64,000 nucleotides of DNA, from assembly GCA_027485695.1 (NCBI GenBank), contig JAIXQO010000003.1:124001-188000 (forward strand), given 5' to 3'. The notes under the pieces were generated by a model, which was given only the letters and a program-made list of their open reading frames with translations, was not told the DNA's origin and made no database searches. Numbering within the stretch: the first letter of the stretch is position 1; each line of letters opens with the position of its first letter. This document shows, one piece after another, positions 43,998 to 52,590 of the stretch. The stretch comes from Pseudomonadota bacterium (lineage in GTDB: Bacteria > Bdellovibrionota > UBA1018). Made by a program: the position numbers and the translations under genes.

Positions 43998-44096
43998 CAC
44001 TTGAAAATAAAAAGATCGACTGCGTACGTTAGCGTCCGAGCCCTGGATGGGTGGATAGGACGCGTCAGTAGCGGTCGATCTTTTTATTTTCAAGTG
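43998..44096. repeat. 99-bp element with 23-bp perfect inverted repeats
   Basis: The arms 43998-44020 and 44074-44096 are exact reverse complements, starting CACTTGAAAATAAAAAG. Homology continues inward: GGACGC at 44058-44063 pairs with GCGTCC at 44032-44037, so the element is two facing copies (about 40 bp) of one unit. A third, degenerate direct copy follows at 44104-44139. It lies after a terminator and before an ECF sigma operon, with no coding potential. Confidence 0.75.
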
Positions 44097-44139
44097 TCTC
44101 TAAGGGCGCGTCAGTAGCAAAAGACTGCTTTTATTTTTG
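44058..44139. repeat. Tandem imperfect repeat upstream of the ECF sigma gene
   Basis: The 12-mer CGCGTCAGTAGC occurs exactly at 44061-44072 and 44107-44118, 46 bases apart, each followed by a T-rich stretch (TCTTTTTATTTTC and GCTTTTATTTTTG). These are copies two and three of the unit described at 43998-44096. Confidence 0.65.
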
Positions 44140-44193
44140 TTTGGCGCAACTATTTGCCTTTGTTTCCTCAATACGAGTGAATAGAGGTCAAAG

Positions 44194-44700
44194 ATGGACT
44201 GGAATCAGGTGGTCTCGGATTTGGGACCCCGATTGTATCGTTACTTCTTGGGGACGTTCTCGAAGCAGCAAGCTTCGGATTTGACTCAGGAAACGCTGAT
44301 CCGATTGGTAAGAAAAGTCGAAGCAGGCAGTCTAGACTCCGAAAAAGGGAGCCTGACTCAGTATGCTTACGGAATCGCACGTCTGGTCCGTTTGGAAGCT
44401 TGGAAGGGAGAGCCTTTTGAGCAGTTGGCGGACGATCCACGGGATTTCGATCAACAGGCATCTAGGCTCGTTGCGGACTCTATGCCTCAGGACAATCGCG
44501 CAGAACAGCTTCGAGAGGCCATCCATTCTCTGGCCGAACCGCAGAAACAAATCTTACTTCTTTTGATCGATCGTGAGTTGGGACTCGCTGAAATCGCCGA
44601 GCTGCTCGCAATTCCTTTGAATACGATCAAAAGTCACATCCACCGCGCTAAGGAAAACTTGCGCGAAAAATTGAAAATGCCCGGAGGTATTCATGAGTGA
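44194..44700 (+). CDS. ECF-family RNA polymerase sigma factor
   Basis: The 168-residue product has the two-domain ECF build: region 2 (residues about 8-75: LYRYFLGTFSKQQASDLTQETLIRLVRK) and region 4 (residues about 110-160: LAEPQKQILLLLIDRELGLAEIAELLAIPLNTIKSHIHRAKENLREKL). AGAGGT lies six bases before the ATG. It overlaps the next gene, an anti-sigma factor, by 8 bases, so its activity is likely controlled by an envelope signal through that protein. Confidence 0.9.
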   Translation: MDWNQVVSDLGPRLYRYFLGTFSKQQASDLTQETLIRLVRKVEAGSLDSEKGSLTQYAYGIARLVRLEAWKGEPFEQLADDPRDFDQQASRLVADSMPQDNRAEQLREAIHSLAEPQKQILLLLIDRELGLAEIAELLAIPLNTIKSHIHRAKENLREKLKMPGGIHE

Positions 44701-44986
44701 TCCAAAAAACGACCGAGACCTCGAACTTGATCTTTGGTTAGACGACCTACGCAAACCCGCGCCGTCGGAGCTTGATCTCGCACGTTGGAAAAAATCTGTG
44801 AGTCAGGAACATCGCCGTTTTCGTTTCTCGTCCTGGGGTTGGGTTTCCCAGATGGTTGCCGCGCTCCTGATCGGATTCATCGCGGGCGCTTGGATGTATG
44901 GAAAAAACTCGGAGAGCTTTACCGCTTGGAATGAGAAATCGGAACCGAGTGCAACTTTGGAAATCATTTACACCAAACCAGAATGA
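44693..44986 (+). CDS. Probable membrane anti-sigma factor
   Basis: The 97-residue product has a charged cytoplasmic N-terminus (residues 1-45), a single membrane span (VSQMVAALLIGFIAGAWMYG) and a short periplasmic tail. There is no zinc-binding HxxxCxxC motif, but size, topology and overlap with the sigma gene are those of an anti-sigma factor. It should hold the sigma factor until an envelope signal releases it. It overlaps the following exported protein by ATGA. Confidence 0.75.
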   Translation: MSDPKNDRDLELDLWLDDLRKPAPSELDLARWKKSVSQEHRRFRFSSWGWVSQMVAALLIGFIAGAWMYGKNSESFTAWNEKSEPSATLEIIYTKPE

Positions 44987-45888
44987 AAGCGAGAACGAAG
45001 ATGAAAACTCTGAAAACGATGAATCTGGTTTTGATTTGCGCGACGTTGAATATCGGGGGGGCGTTGGCGGCGGATTTGATGAGCGTGAAATTGATCAAGG
45101 ATCGGTTCGAAGTTCACGGCGATATTTACTATTTCGACCGCGAGAGCGGCAAGCTCGTCGATAAAGGTTCCCAAACTCGTCTTTGGAAATCCGTCGATGG
45201 TTCCAAAGATAAACTGACTCGAGTCGAGAGTTTTTGGGGTACGGGCTCCGCGCAACACGGGGAGATCGCACTTCATCACCTCTGGACGATCCGCGAAGAC
45301 GGAACGATCCATGTCTTGATCGAAGAATACGGCGATACCATTGAGGTCAAAGGTTCGGACGGCGAGCGCGATTATAAAATGGTGAACCTCCTCAGGAAAG
45401 ATGAGTTTGATCTCAAGGATTTCGCACCCGTGCATTGGATCTCGGTTCGTCCCGGAACAAAAAGCAAAGTAGTGATTCGCCTGACCCCGGATCTCTCGAA
45501 TTTCGAAGAACCGAAGCCTCTCGAAGCGATGCCGATTGCTGCGACGGATCTTCTGATCACGGATAACGAAGGTAGCCTTTGGGCGGATCACTTGAACATC
45601 GACGGCAAATACGTGGGTTTCATCACTCACCGGGGCGCGATCTATCTGAGTCTTTATCCGTTCAAAGGGGCGCAAGTGATCGGTTTCGCGGCTGGTTCTA
45701 AGATTGAGTTGGGGCTCGGTAACAAGCGGATCGTGACTCTGACGAGCTCAACGCCGTTCATGCCGGAAACGGTGCGAGCCACGGTGTATGGAATCCATCG
45801 TCCCAATCAGAAGACGGCACGCTTCCAATCGGTGAGATCTAAATCATCGAGTACCGAAGAGCGGTTCCTCGAATCGATCGGTAAGTAG
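44983..45888 (+). CDS. Exported protein coupled to the ECF/anti-sigma pair
   Basis: The 301-residue product has a signal peptide ending at ALA-A; the ATG at 44983 overlaps the anti-sigma stop and one at 45001 is possible. The mature part is beta-rich (KLIKDRFEVHGDIYYFDRESGKLVDKG, HHLWTIREDGTIHVLIEEYGDTIEVKG) and of unknown family. Its coupling to the regulators suggests it is the sensor, effector or main target of that pathway in the periplasm. Confidence 0.72.
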   Translation: MKARTKMKTLKTMNLVLICATLNIGGALAADLMSVKLIKDRFEVHGDIYYFDRESGKLVDKGSQTRLWKSVDGSKDKLTRVESFWGTGSAQHGEIALHHLWTIREDGTIHVLIEEYGDTIEVKGSDGERDYKMVNLLRKDEFDLKDFAPVHWISVRPGTKSKVVIRLTPDLSNFEEPKPLEAMPIAATDLLITDNEGSLWADHLNIDGKYVGFITHRGAIYLSLYPFKGAQVIGFAAGSKIELGLGNKRIVTLTSSTPFMPETVRATVYGIHRPNQKTARFQSVRSKSSSTEERFLESIGK

Positions 45889-45913
45889 CTCAGCCTGGAA
45901 TTCTAAAACGCGA

Positions 45914-45953
45914 AGAGCGCGCCCTCGAATCTCGAAGGCGCGCTCTGTTTTTT
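45914..45953 (+). terminator. Rho-independent terminator
   Basis: AGAGCGCGCC pairs with GGCGCGCTCT around a 13-base loop that can pair further, followed by six T (45948-45953). It ends the ECF sigma operon and lies just after its last stop codon. Confidence 0.85.
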
Positions 45954-45983
45954 GTGGTGGTGTTGAGTGGGTGCGTTTACTGG

Positions 45984-47045
45984 CTATTGGTTGCAGACGA
46001 CGTCGCTTGCGCGACAAACGTATCCACTCGAGGACCGAGCGCAAGTGTTGAGAACTTGCTGCCGAGTTGCTTCGAGATCAGGACCGGTTGCTCGGAATGT
46101 GTGGATCGAGCAAGTCCAATTTCTCACCGGTGGAGGTGGCACTGGACGAGGCGGTACTGGGCGCGGTGGAACCGGACGTGGAGGAGTCACGACCGATACG
46201 CAGCGCTGGAGTCTCGCGTCCCAAACAGTTCCGGGAGGGCAGGAAGGAGTCGGAGGCGTGATGACGACCGGTACGCAGCGAGAGCGAGCTGGGTCCCACA
46301 CTTGTCCACCCGGGCAAGCCGGAATGGTTGGCGTGAGGATGACTTCGCGAGAAGCCGACTCGACGTTCGGAGCGTTACGAGTGAGGCGATCCATGGTCAG
46401 AATACCGCGGCTTGGACGCGTGCTCGGTGAAAGGCGCAGACGGTAGTGATCTCCGCGGTAGACGAACGTGTCGACGCCAGTAATCGAAATGATCTGAGGT
46501 CCACCCGAGTACGAGCGGCTCGTTTGCCATGGCATCATATCGCCGTAGATGTCTCGACCGTAACGAGTGACCTGTAGAAAACAGTTCGGGCAATTCGTCG
46601 CTTGAAAAGTTCCGTCGAGGTATTGGAACAGGTCGCGTCCCGTTGTCGGAGGGATAGCGGTATCGCAACGTAAGTTGACTTCGCACTCGCGGTTATCGGT
46701 CGAAGGATCGGATTTACATTTTGCGAGGGCTTTCTCGCGGGAGAAGGAGACGTCTCGGGAGGAGTAGCGGAATGTGCGGCCTCGGCTAATAGTGTCGCAA
46801 CTCAGGACTGGAGCATTGTAGCGACCGTCGTCGCAGTTGATGTTGATTTGGCACTCACGATTGTCGGTTGCGGGATGGGACTGGCAACCGCGGATGGCTT
46901 GTTCTTCGGAATATCGAGCATCGCGGCTGGCATACTCGAATGGATAACCGTTGCTGTCGGTACGACAGGTGATCCAGTTGGGGTCAGCATATGCTGCAGC
47001 ACCCCAAAGGAGTGGAACGAGGGTGAAGAGTTGGGACAGTTTCAT
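45984..47045 (-). CDS. Exported cysteine-module repeat protein
   Basis: From ATG 47045 the 353-residue product has a signal peptide ending at AYA-D. Two 45-residue modules follow (pattern C..F.Y.SRD..S...A...C.S.P.TDNREC..N..C), then a beta domain, then two copies of CPxGxxWDxxxxRCVxV, a proline tandem (PPRPV three times) and a third, looser Cys module at the C-terminus (WTCSIHTFRATG to ASDVVC). Extensive disulphides are likely. The DNA shows a matching 15-bp tandem near 46130-46185. It may be surface-exposed; the function is unknown. Confidence 0.72.
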   Translation of the reverse strand: MKLSQLFTLVPLLWGAAAYADPNWITCRTDSNGYPFEYASRDARYSEEQAIRGCQSHPATDNRECQININCDDGRYNAPVLSCDTISRGRTFRYSSRDVSFSREKALAKCKSDPSTDNRECEVNLRCDTAIPPTTGRDLFQYLDGTFQATNCPNCFLQVTRYGRDIYGDMMPWQTSRSYSGGPQIISITGVDTFVYRGDHYRLRLSPSTRPSRGILTMDRLTRNAPNVESASREVILTPTIPACPGGQVWDPARSRCVPVVITPPTPSCPPGTVWDARLQRCVSVVTPPRPVPPRPVPPRPVPPPPVRNWTCSIHTFRATGPDLEATRQQVLNTCARSSSGYVCRASDVVCNQ

Positions 47046-47096
47046 AGGGAGTGAGTTTCCTTTCTCAGTTCCGACACTTAGCGAAAGGAATGCCAC

Positions 47097-47721
47097 CCCC
47101 GGGGGTAAGACAATTTTAATGAATTCGAAGAGTTAAAAGTACCACTTCGCGAGTGGAGTCTTTAAGTCACCGGTGCACTCATTGCGAACAGTGCCGAATT
47201 GCTCCGAAATCTTTCTGAATCAACTGGTGTGATCAGGATTTCATCCACAAAGTTGTACCCATGTTGGGGATCGTTTTCGCAATCGTTCAGACGATATTGG
47301 GCGATCACGTGGGCGTTTTGAGATGGATGGCGGAATGCTTAGTGCTCCGACTGAATACTGGAATGAGTTTGGAACGGTATGTGGTCTTGGATTCTCGCGC
47401 GCACTTCCAGACGCCGCGCCTTTTGAGCTTCATAGAATCGCGACGTTCCAAGGCTGATAAACAGCGCTACGGAGATCATGAATGCAAGGAGGTGACCGAA
47501 AGTGACTGGCATTTGAAGTTACAACTCTTACTCGGGTGGGCTGCAGGATTTTTGCCAGAATCTCGTAGGGATTTTTTCCGTAAAAAAACAAGGCGTGTCA
47601 CTCGTGACGAGTGATCGAGTTTTATACACTGTCGAGAGCGAATTCACCGCCTCAAAATGCGAAGCTCTTTAGCTTTGATGAAGCCAGAAGATTTTCGTGA
47701 GATTAGAAATCTCGAGTTTAT
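47097..47721. other. Gap with one small candidate gene
   Basis: Apart from the 57-residue candidate, a plus-strand frame at 47261-47614 has no ribosome-binding site and poor composition. The remainder shows no terminators or repeats and may hold promoters of the leftward genes. Confidence 0.4.
47339..47512 (-). CDS. Candidate 57-residue membrane protein
   Basis: An ATG-started frame encodes one membrane span (HLLAFMISVALFISLGTS) followed by a basic stretch (YEAQKARRLEVRARIQ) and ends at TAA. It is the most protein-like content of the 625-bp gap between 47097 and 47721. There is only a weak ribosome-binding site. The charge pattern suits an N-out, C-in single-span protein. Confidence 0.4.
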   Translation of the reverse strand: MPVTFGHLLAFMISVALFISLGTSRFYEAQKARRLEVRARIQDHIPFQTHSSIQSEH

Positions 47722-49467
47722 CTACCCGACTTCATCGAATTCCGATGGGTCGGGAAGTTGGTCCGATCCGCGAGATTGTTTCGGTGAGTGGATAACGGAG
47801 AGGCGAGCCTCCCGATGTGCGTTGGTCTTAGGCACCTTCTTGGTCTGAGGCTTGTGAGTCGCCGGTGGCTCTCGATTCGAATCAGCCGTCGTTGCACTCA
47901 TGGTTCCGCCCGTGACGATCACGCGCAGTTCCTCGGCTGAGTGCTTGAGTGATTGCGCTTGAATCGAAAGTTGTTCGGCGGATCCTGCGCACTGGTTTGC
48001 GGCTGATGCGTTCATTTGCGTGGATTGATTGAGTTCGTGGATCGCCTTGGAAATCTCATTGACGCCGCGAGATTGCTCTAAGCTTGCATCGGCAATGCTT
48101 GAAACCATTTGAGATACCTTTGCAGCGGTTCCGACGATATCATTCAGTACTTCGCCGCACTCTTGAGCGATTTGCGTTCCTCGTTCGACTGTGGTTTTCG
48201 CGTCATTCATCAGGAAATCGACTTTGTGTTTCGTGTCGTTAACGATCACTTCGACTTTTTTCACGCTGTCATCGAGCATGGTAGAGATTTCTTTGGCAGC
48301 GTTACCGGACATCTGCGCAAGGTTTCCGACTTCTTCGGCGACGACAGCGAATCCTTTGCCGTGTTCACCGGCACGAGCGGCTTCGACAGAGGCGTTAAAA
48401 GAGAGGAGTTTCGTCTGGAAAACGATATCGTTGATGACTTTGGTCTTTGAACCGATTTCTTGAATGAGCTGGACAATCTCGGAGATCCGCTGGTTGGATG
48501 AGGTGATTTCCTTCATGATGGTGTCATTGCTCGAGTTGATCTCGCCCATGGATGCAACCATCTGTTGGATGACCTCTTGGCCGTGTTCAGCCTTCGATTT
48601 GGATGAATCTGAAGCAGAAGAGGAATCCTTTGCGGCGTCCGAAGACTTGTGCACCATCGAATTGATTTCTTCCACGGCGGATGCCGTTTCTTGAAGTGCG
48701 GCCGCCTGTTCTGTTGATGCCGTGGAAAGACTTTGCGATGCGGAATTCAGTTTTTGGACAATATCTCCCACTTTAAGTGAATCTTCCGCCAGCTCCGCCG
48801 AAATTTTCTGGAGCGATCGAATAATCTTCATGCTGATGAGATATCCAAAAATCAAGCCAACGGAGAGCCCCATGCAAGTAATGAGGATCATCCAGCGATT
48901 AATGAGTAGTGAACTGTTTAGGGTTGAATCACTGTGCAGCTTAGCTTGGGTTTCGTGGAAGACTTTTAATTGGTTCAGTGCCTCGTCTAGATTTTTTGCG
49001 GCCCTAGGGCAATCGATGTGAAATACTTGAACCAGTTTTTCTCGAGCTGAATCATTGTTTTCGCCATATAGCTTTAAGGCTAAACCACCGACCGCTTTAA
49101 ATTCTCCCCAGGCAAGTTGTAATTTTGAATGGAGATTTTTTTGACCCTCGTAGGCTTCGAGCTTGCTATAGCTTGCGTCTAGTTCTTCAAACTTTTGTAT
49201 GGCAGCTACGGTTCGTTCTAGATGGTTTTTGGCAATTTCATCAGTAAGCTCCGGTAGTCCCAAAGAGCGGAGGTTAATGCGTATCTCTCGGTAGCTCAGG
49301 TACATGTCGTTGAGCATATTGAGGCTGCTCATGTCGCGTTGAATAAGTTGAGATACTGATTTTGTCAATGTACTGACGCTAATGTTTGAGAAGGTAAATT
49401 GCGAAACTGATACAGTTGCCATCACCAAACAAATGGCTAGTAGCTGTTTTTTGATGCCCATCTTCAT
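47722..49467 (-). CDS. Methyl-accepting chemotaxis protein
   Basis: The 581-residue product starts after AGGAGGG. Two membrane spans (residues about 8-28 and 185-215) flank a helical periplasmic sensor of four-helix-bundle type. The cytoplasmic signalling tip is standard: [20 protein letters not shown], then [20 protein letters not shown], then [15 protein letters not shown]. No HAMP domain is obvious between them. A Lys/Ser-rich tail follows. It senses a ligand and signals to CheA/CheW, which are not in the window. The gene upstream, a small exported protein, is on the same strand. Confidence 0.92.
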   Translation of the reverse strand: MKMGIKKQLLAICLVMATVSVSQFTFSNISVSTLTKSVSQLIQRDMSSLNMLNDMYLSYREIRINLRSLGLPELTDEIAKNHLERTVAAIQKFEELDASYSKLEAYEGQKNLHSKLQLAWGEFKAVGGLALKLYGENNDSAREKLVQVFHIDCPRAAKNLDEALNQLKVFHETQAKLHSDSTLNSSLLINRWMILITCMGLSVGLIFGYLISMKIIRSLQKISAELAEDSLKVGDIVQKLNSASQSLSTASTEQAAALQETASAVEEINSMVHKSSDAAKDSSSASDSSKSKAEHGQEVIQQMVASMGEINSSNDTIMKEITSSNQRISEIVQLIQEIGSKTKVINDIVFQTKLLSFNASVEAARAGEHGKGFAVVAEEVGNLAQMSGNAAKEISTMLDDSVKKVEVIVNDTKHKVDFLMNDAKTTVERGTQIAQECGEVLNDIVGTAAKVSQMVSSIADASLEQSRGVNEISKAIHELNQSTQMNASAANQCAGSAEQLSIQAQSLKHSAEELRVIVTGGTMSATTADSNREPPATHKPQTKKVPKTNAHREARLSVIHSPKQSRGSDQLPDPSEFDEVG

Positions 49468-49595
49468 AATTACCCTCCTAGGAGAATGTTTTATGTAAGA
49501 TCGGTAGCAAATTCGTTTTTTTTAAAAGCTTTTTATAAAAGGTCCCGCAAAAAAACTTAAAAAAGTTTAATGCACTCTTATTGATGAATATCTCG

Positions 49596-50150
49596 TTAGT
49601 TGCTTCCACCGCAGCCGACGCCGTGCTCGAGCATGGAGAAGCTCTTGCTCGGTTCGGTTTTCCCGCCGGCAGAGCTCTTATAGTAATACGTTTGACCGTC
49701 CGCGCTCATTCCGCCGTAGTTGGACCGTAGCATGACGACTTTTTCCTGGGCGGGCTCAGTGGACGTTTTCGGAGTGCGAATCAAATAAGACGTCAAGTAA
49801 ACATCGCCCGCATCTCGGTGAGAGCCCAAGATCATGAGCGTGTGGGTGATCTCGCCCTTGAGGTTTTTGACGTCGAGCGCTTGGCCGATTTGAGCTTGTT
49901 CGTATCGATAGCTGACTTCGCCTTTTTCAAAACGTGAATTGTGTTCGGTTGCACGTGGGCCCATGTAGACGGCTTTGAATACGTTGATTTTCTTATCGCC
50001 GCTCGTATCCGGTTTGTATTTGTAGTAGCCGTCTCCAAAAAGAGTGATCTGGTCGTTCAGTTGAACCGATGCGCTCATACATGCGAACGTAGCAATCGGA
50101 TAACCAACGAACGAAAGTAGAACGCCAACAAATAGAAATACGCGGATCAT
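49596..50150 (-). CDS. Exported protein of unknown function
   Basis: The 184-residue product has a signal peptide ending at TFA-C. Mature residues include four Cys (one at the start, CMSASV, and a GVGCGGSN tail), and a beta-rich middle (LFGDGYYKYKPDTSGDKKIN, MLRSNYGGMSADGQTYYYKS). No family is recognised. It lies between argR and the chemoreceptor gene on the same strand. Confidence 0.65.
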   Translation of the reverse strand: MIRVFLFVGVLLSFVGYPIATFACMSASVQLNDQITLFGDGYYKYKPDTSGDKKINVFKAVYMGPRATEHNSRFEKGEVSYRYEQAQIGQALDVKNLKGEITHTLMILGSHRDAGDVYLTSYLIRTPKTSTEPAQEKVVMLRSNYGGMSADGQTYYYKSSAGGKTEPSKSFSMLEHGVGCGGSN

Positions 50151-50254
50151 AGTGGGTGACCTCTTCTTTGCGTGTTCGGCAAAGCAAGACGGATGCCACG
50201 GCGTGGAGCAGGTTCTAATGCGATTTCACCGGAAAAATGCTGTCGAGGTTTTGA

Positions 50255-50740
50255 TCAGATGAAAAAGGCGTCTTCGATTGCCTCGATGAGTTTCGAGGTT
50301 TTCACGCCCTTGGCGGGAGCGACGAAGATCGTATCGTCGCCTGCAATCGTGCCCAAGATATTGCCTTCGCGACGGGAGTCCAGGTGGCGAGCCACCAGAG
50401 ATGCAGAGCCCGGAGTGGTGTTGATGACGACCATGAAACCGTTCTCGTCGATCGAGAGTACGAGGTCTCGGAGGCTATTCGCCATTTGAGCCGAGACGGG
50501 CGGGGAGGCGGATTCCTCCGCCAGGCGATACATCGTGCGCCCTTCGGCGTCACTCGTCTTGATCGCGCCGATCCGCCGAAGATCGCGAGAGACGGTACTC
50601 TGCGTGACATCGAATTTCTGGCGAACGAGTTCCTCGCGCAGTTCCTCTTGGGTCGATAACTTGCCGTCCAGGAGAATTCCCCGAAGCGCGCTCAAGCGAT
50701 CTTTTGCTTCGTTTCGGGATTCGCTCGCTAGGTTCGACAT
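50255..50740 (-). CDS. argR: Arginine repressor ArgR
   Basis: The 161-residue product matches ArgR: winged-helix N-domain with TQEELREELVRQKFDVTQSTVSRDLRRIGAIK, and a C-domain ending in GTIAGDDTIFVAPAKGVKTSKLIEAIEDAFF, with the arginine-binding GTIAGDDT. With arginine it forms a hexamer and binds ARG boxes. It is the last gene of the leftward arg operon, 11 bases after argF, so it likely represses its own operon. Confidence 0.93.
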   Translation of the reverse strand: MSNLASESRNEAKDRLSALRGILLDGKLSTQEELREELVRQKFDVTQSTVSRDLRRIGAIKTSDAEGRTMYRLAEESASPPVSAQMANSLRDLVLSIDENGFMVVINTTPGSASLVARHLDSRREGNILGTIAGDDTIFVAPAKGVKTSKLIEAIEDAFFI

Positions 50741-50751
50741 CGTTATCTCCG

Positions 50752-51678
50752 TTATCCGCTCATCAGTCCGACGAGGAGAGCCTTTTGTGCGTGCAGGCGA
50801 TTTTCCGCCTGACGGTAGAGCGCCGACCGTGGGTGGTCGGCCATCGTGCTCGTGATCTCTTTGTTTCTGACCATCGGCATACAGTGCATGATGATCGCTT
50901 CTTTTTTCGCGAACGAATAGAGGGTCGAGTTCACTTGAAATGGAGCGAAAATCCGCTCGCGTTCGAACTCCTCGGACTCTTGGCCCATGCTCGCCCAGAC
51001 GTCGGTGTAAATCGCGTCCGCGCCTGCGACGGCGTCTTTGGGATCGTCGAATGCTTGGATGGATCCGCCGCCCTCGAGTGCGCGTTTCGCTGCACGTTTG
51101 ACGATGAGTGCGTTCGGCTCGTAGCCTTTGGGGCAGCTATAGGTGACATGCACTCCTAGGAATGGCAGGAGCAAGAGCAGCGAGTGGAGCATGTTGTTTC
51201 CATCGCCGACGTAGCAGAGTTTGAGTCCCTGCAGTTTGCCGTAGTATTGCTTCAGCGTTTGCAAATCGGCGAGCACCTGGCAAGGGTGATGGGAATCTGA
51301 CAAGCCGTTGATGATGGGAATCGGCGAATACTCCGCCATTTTCTCCAAGATCTCATGTTCAAACGTGCGCACCATGATTCCGTGAGAATAAGTGGCAAGG
51401 ACGAGTGCGGTGTCTTTGGGTTCTTCTTTCTTGCGGACGGCGCTGACGAGCTCGACTGCTTGAGCGCCGAGTTCTTGAAGTGCGACCGTGAAACTCACGC
51501 GCGTACGGAGCGAAGGTTTCTCAAACAGGAGCGTGACGTTCTTGCCTTGCAGGACGTTCCGGTTCTTGCCTTGATTGCGTTCGGTGCGAAGCGTTTCTGC
51601 GAGGTCCAAGAGTCCAACGAGTTCATCGCGGGACAGTTCTTCTCCGGTGAGTAGGTGTTTGGATTTGATTTTAAGCAT
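50752..51678 (-). CDS. argF: Ornithine carbamoyltransferase
   Basis: The 308-residue product is a carbamoyltransferase: FEKPSLRTRVSF (carbamoyl phosphate site), HPCQVLADLQTL, the YTDVWASMGQE substrate loop and HCMPMVRN with TSTMADHPRSALYRQAENR. It makes citrulline from ornithine. Two spots differ from the textbook enzyme: STRTR reads SLRTR, and HCLPA-RG reads HCMPMVRN, both closer to the acetyl- and succinylornithine enzymes, but the SMGQ loop and the ArgJ route argue for ornithine. It overlaps argB by 8 bases. Confidence 0.88.
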   Translation of the reverse strand: MLKIKSKHLLTGEELSRDELVGLLDLAETLRTERNQGKNRNVLQGKNVTLLFEKPSLRTRVSFTVALQELGAQAVELVSAVRKKEEPKDTALVLATYSHGIMVRTFEHEILEKMAEYSPIPIINGLSDSHHPCQVLADLQTLKQYYGKLQGLKLCYVGDGNNMLHSLLLLLPFLGVHVTYSCPKGYEPNALIVKRAAKRALEGGGSIQAFDDPKDAVAGADAIYTDVWASMGQESEEFERERIFAPFQVNSTLYSFAKKEAIIMHCMPMVRNKEITSTMADHPRSALYRQAENRLHAQKALLVGLMSG

Positions 51679-52564
51679 GTGACTCCATTCCGTCTGCGAT
51701 GAGCGAGCGCGATCCGCGGGAGCGTTTCAGGCAGACCGTACCGACGCCTTGGTCGGTGAATAATTCTTCGATAAGACCGTGTGGACGCTTGGCGTTCAAG
51801 ATGTGAACCTGCGAGACGCCGTGTTTAAGAGCGTGCTGAACAGTTCGAACCTTGGCGAGCATTCCGCCTTGGACCACTTGGGTGTCGATGAGAGCTTCGA
51901 GCTCGCCGGCATCGAGTTCCGGGAGCAATTTCTTATCCGCACCGAGAATTCCATCTTGGTCGGTCAAGAAAATGAGTTTTTCGATCTTGAGCGCCTCCGC
52001 AATGCGAGCGGCTGCCCAGTCGGCGTTGATGTTGTAGGCTTCGCCTTTTTTGCCGAAACCGGTGGGCGCGATGACGGGAATTGCGCCCACGCCGCCTTTT
52101 TGGGTGGCGAGGATCGCTTCGATGATTTGTGGGTTGACGCTGACGATCTCGCCGACTTGGCCGAGTTTGTCGTTTTGTTTTTTGCAGAACAGAGTGGAGG
52201 CATCAGTGCCCGAGAGGCCCACCGCGGGAACACCGGCGTGGTTCAAAGTGCGAACAATGCGACGATTGACCCGCCCGCCGAGAGTCATCTCGATCACATC
52301 CATCATCTCAGGGCTTGTGATGCGTTGACCTTCGAAAAACTCCCAGGTGATCCCACGGAGCGTGAGTTCGGCGTTGATCGCAGGACCGCCTCCGTGCACG
52401 AGCACGAGACGAACGCCGACCGAACGAATGAGCGAGAGATCTTCGCAGAGACGCTCGACGAGTTTCTCATCCTGGAGAGCGGATCCACCGAGCTTGATCA
52501 AGATCGTCTTGCCCGAGAAACGCTTCAGGTACTTGAGTGTGGAGAGAACAAGTTTCGTATCCAT
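51671..52564 (-). CDS. argB: Acetylglutamate kinase
   Basis: The ATG at 52564 has AAGGA upstream; a longer frame to 52639 is not used. The 297-residue product is in the size range of ArgB. Motifs: ILIKLGGSAL and VLVHGGGPAINAEL (phosphate and substrate binding), VPAVGLSGTDAS, NINADWAAARIAEAL and the late KVRTVQHALKHGVSQVHIL. It phosphorylates N-acetylglutamate. It lies between argJ and argF. Confidence 0.94.
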   Translation of the reverse strand: MDTKLVLSTLKYLKRFSGKTILIKLGGSALQDEKLVERLCEDLSLIRSVGVRLVLVHGGGPAINAELTLRGITWEFFEGQRITSPEMMDVIEMTLGGRVNRRIVRTLNHAGVPAVGLSGTDASTLFCKKQNDKLGQVGEIVSVNPQIIEAILATQKGGVGAIPVIAPTGFGKKGEAYNINADWAAARIAEALKIEKLIFLTDQDGILGADKKLLPELDAGELEALIDTQVVQGGMLAKVRTVQHALKHGVSQVHILNAKRPHGLIEELFTDQGVGTVCLKRSRGSRSLIADGMESHA

Positions 52565-52590
52565 GTCTGTAGTCCTTGGAACCCGGGCTC

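Noticed and set aside
43272..44093. 273-codon frame antisense to the exported protein gene and extending through the repeat
   Set aside because: It runs through a terminator and the inverted repeat, and the opposite strand has the signal peptide and ribosome-binding site.
44021..44118. Integron attC site idea for the repeat cluster
   Set aside because: No matching RYYYAAC/GTTRRRY core pair is present and there is no integrase or cassette array.
47261..47614. 117-codon frame on the plus strand in the 47.1-47.7 kb gap
   Set aside because: No ribosome-binding site, mixed codon use and no domain; the opposite-strand 57-codon frame looks more like a protein.
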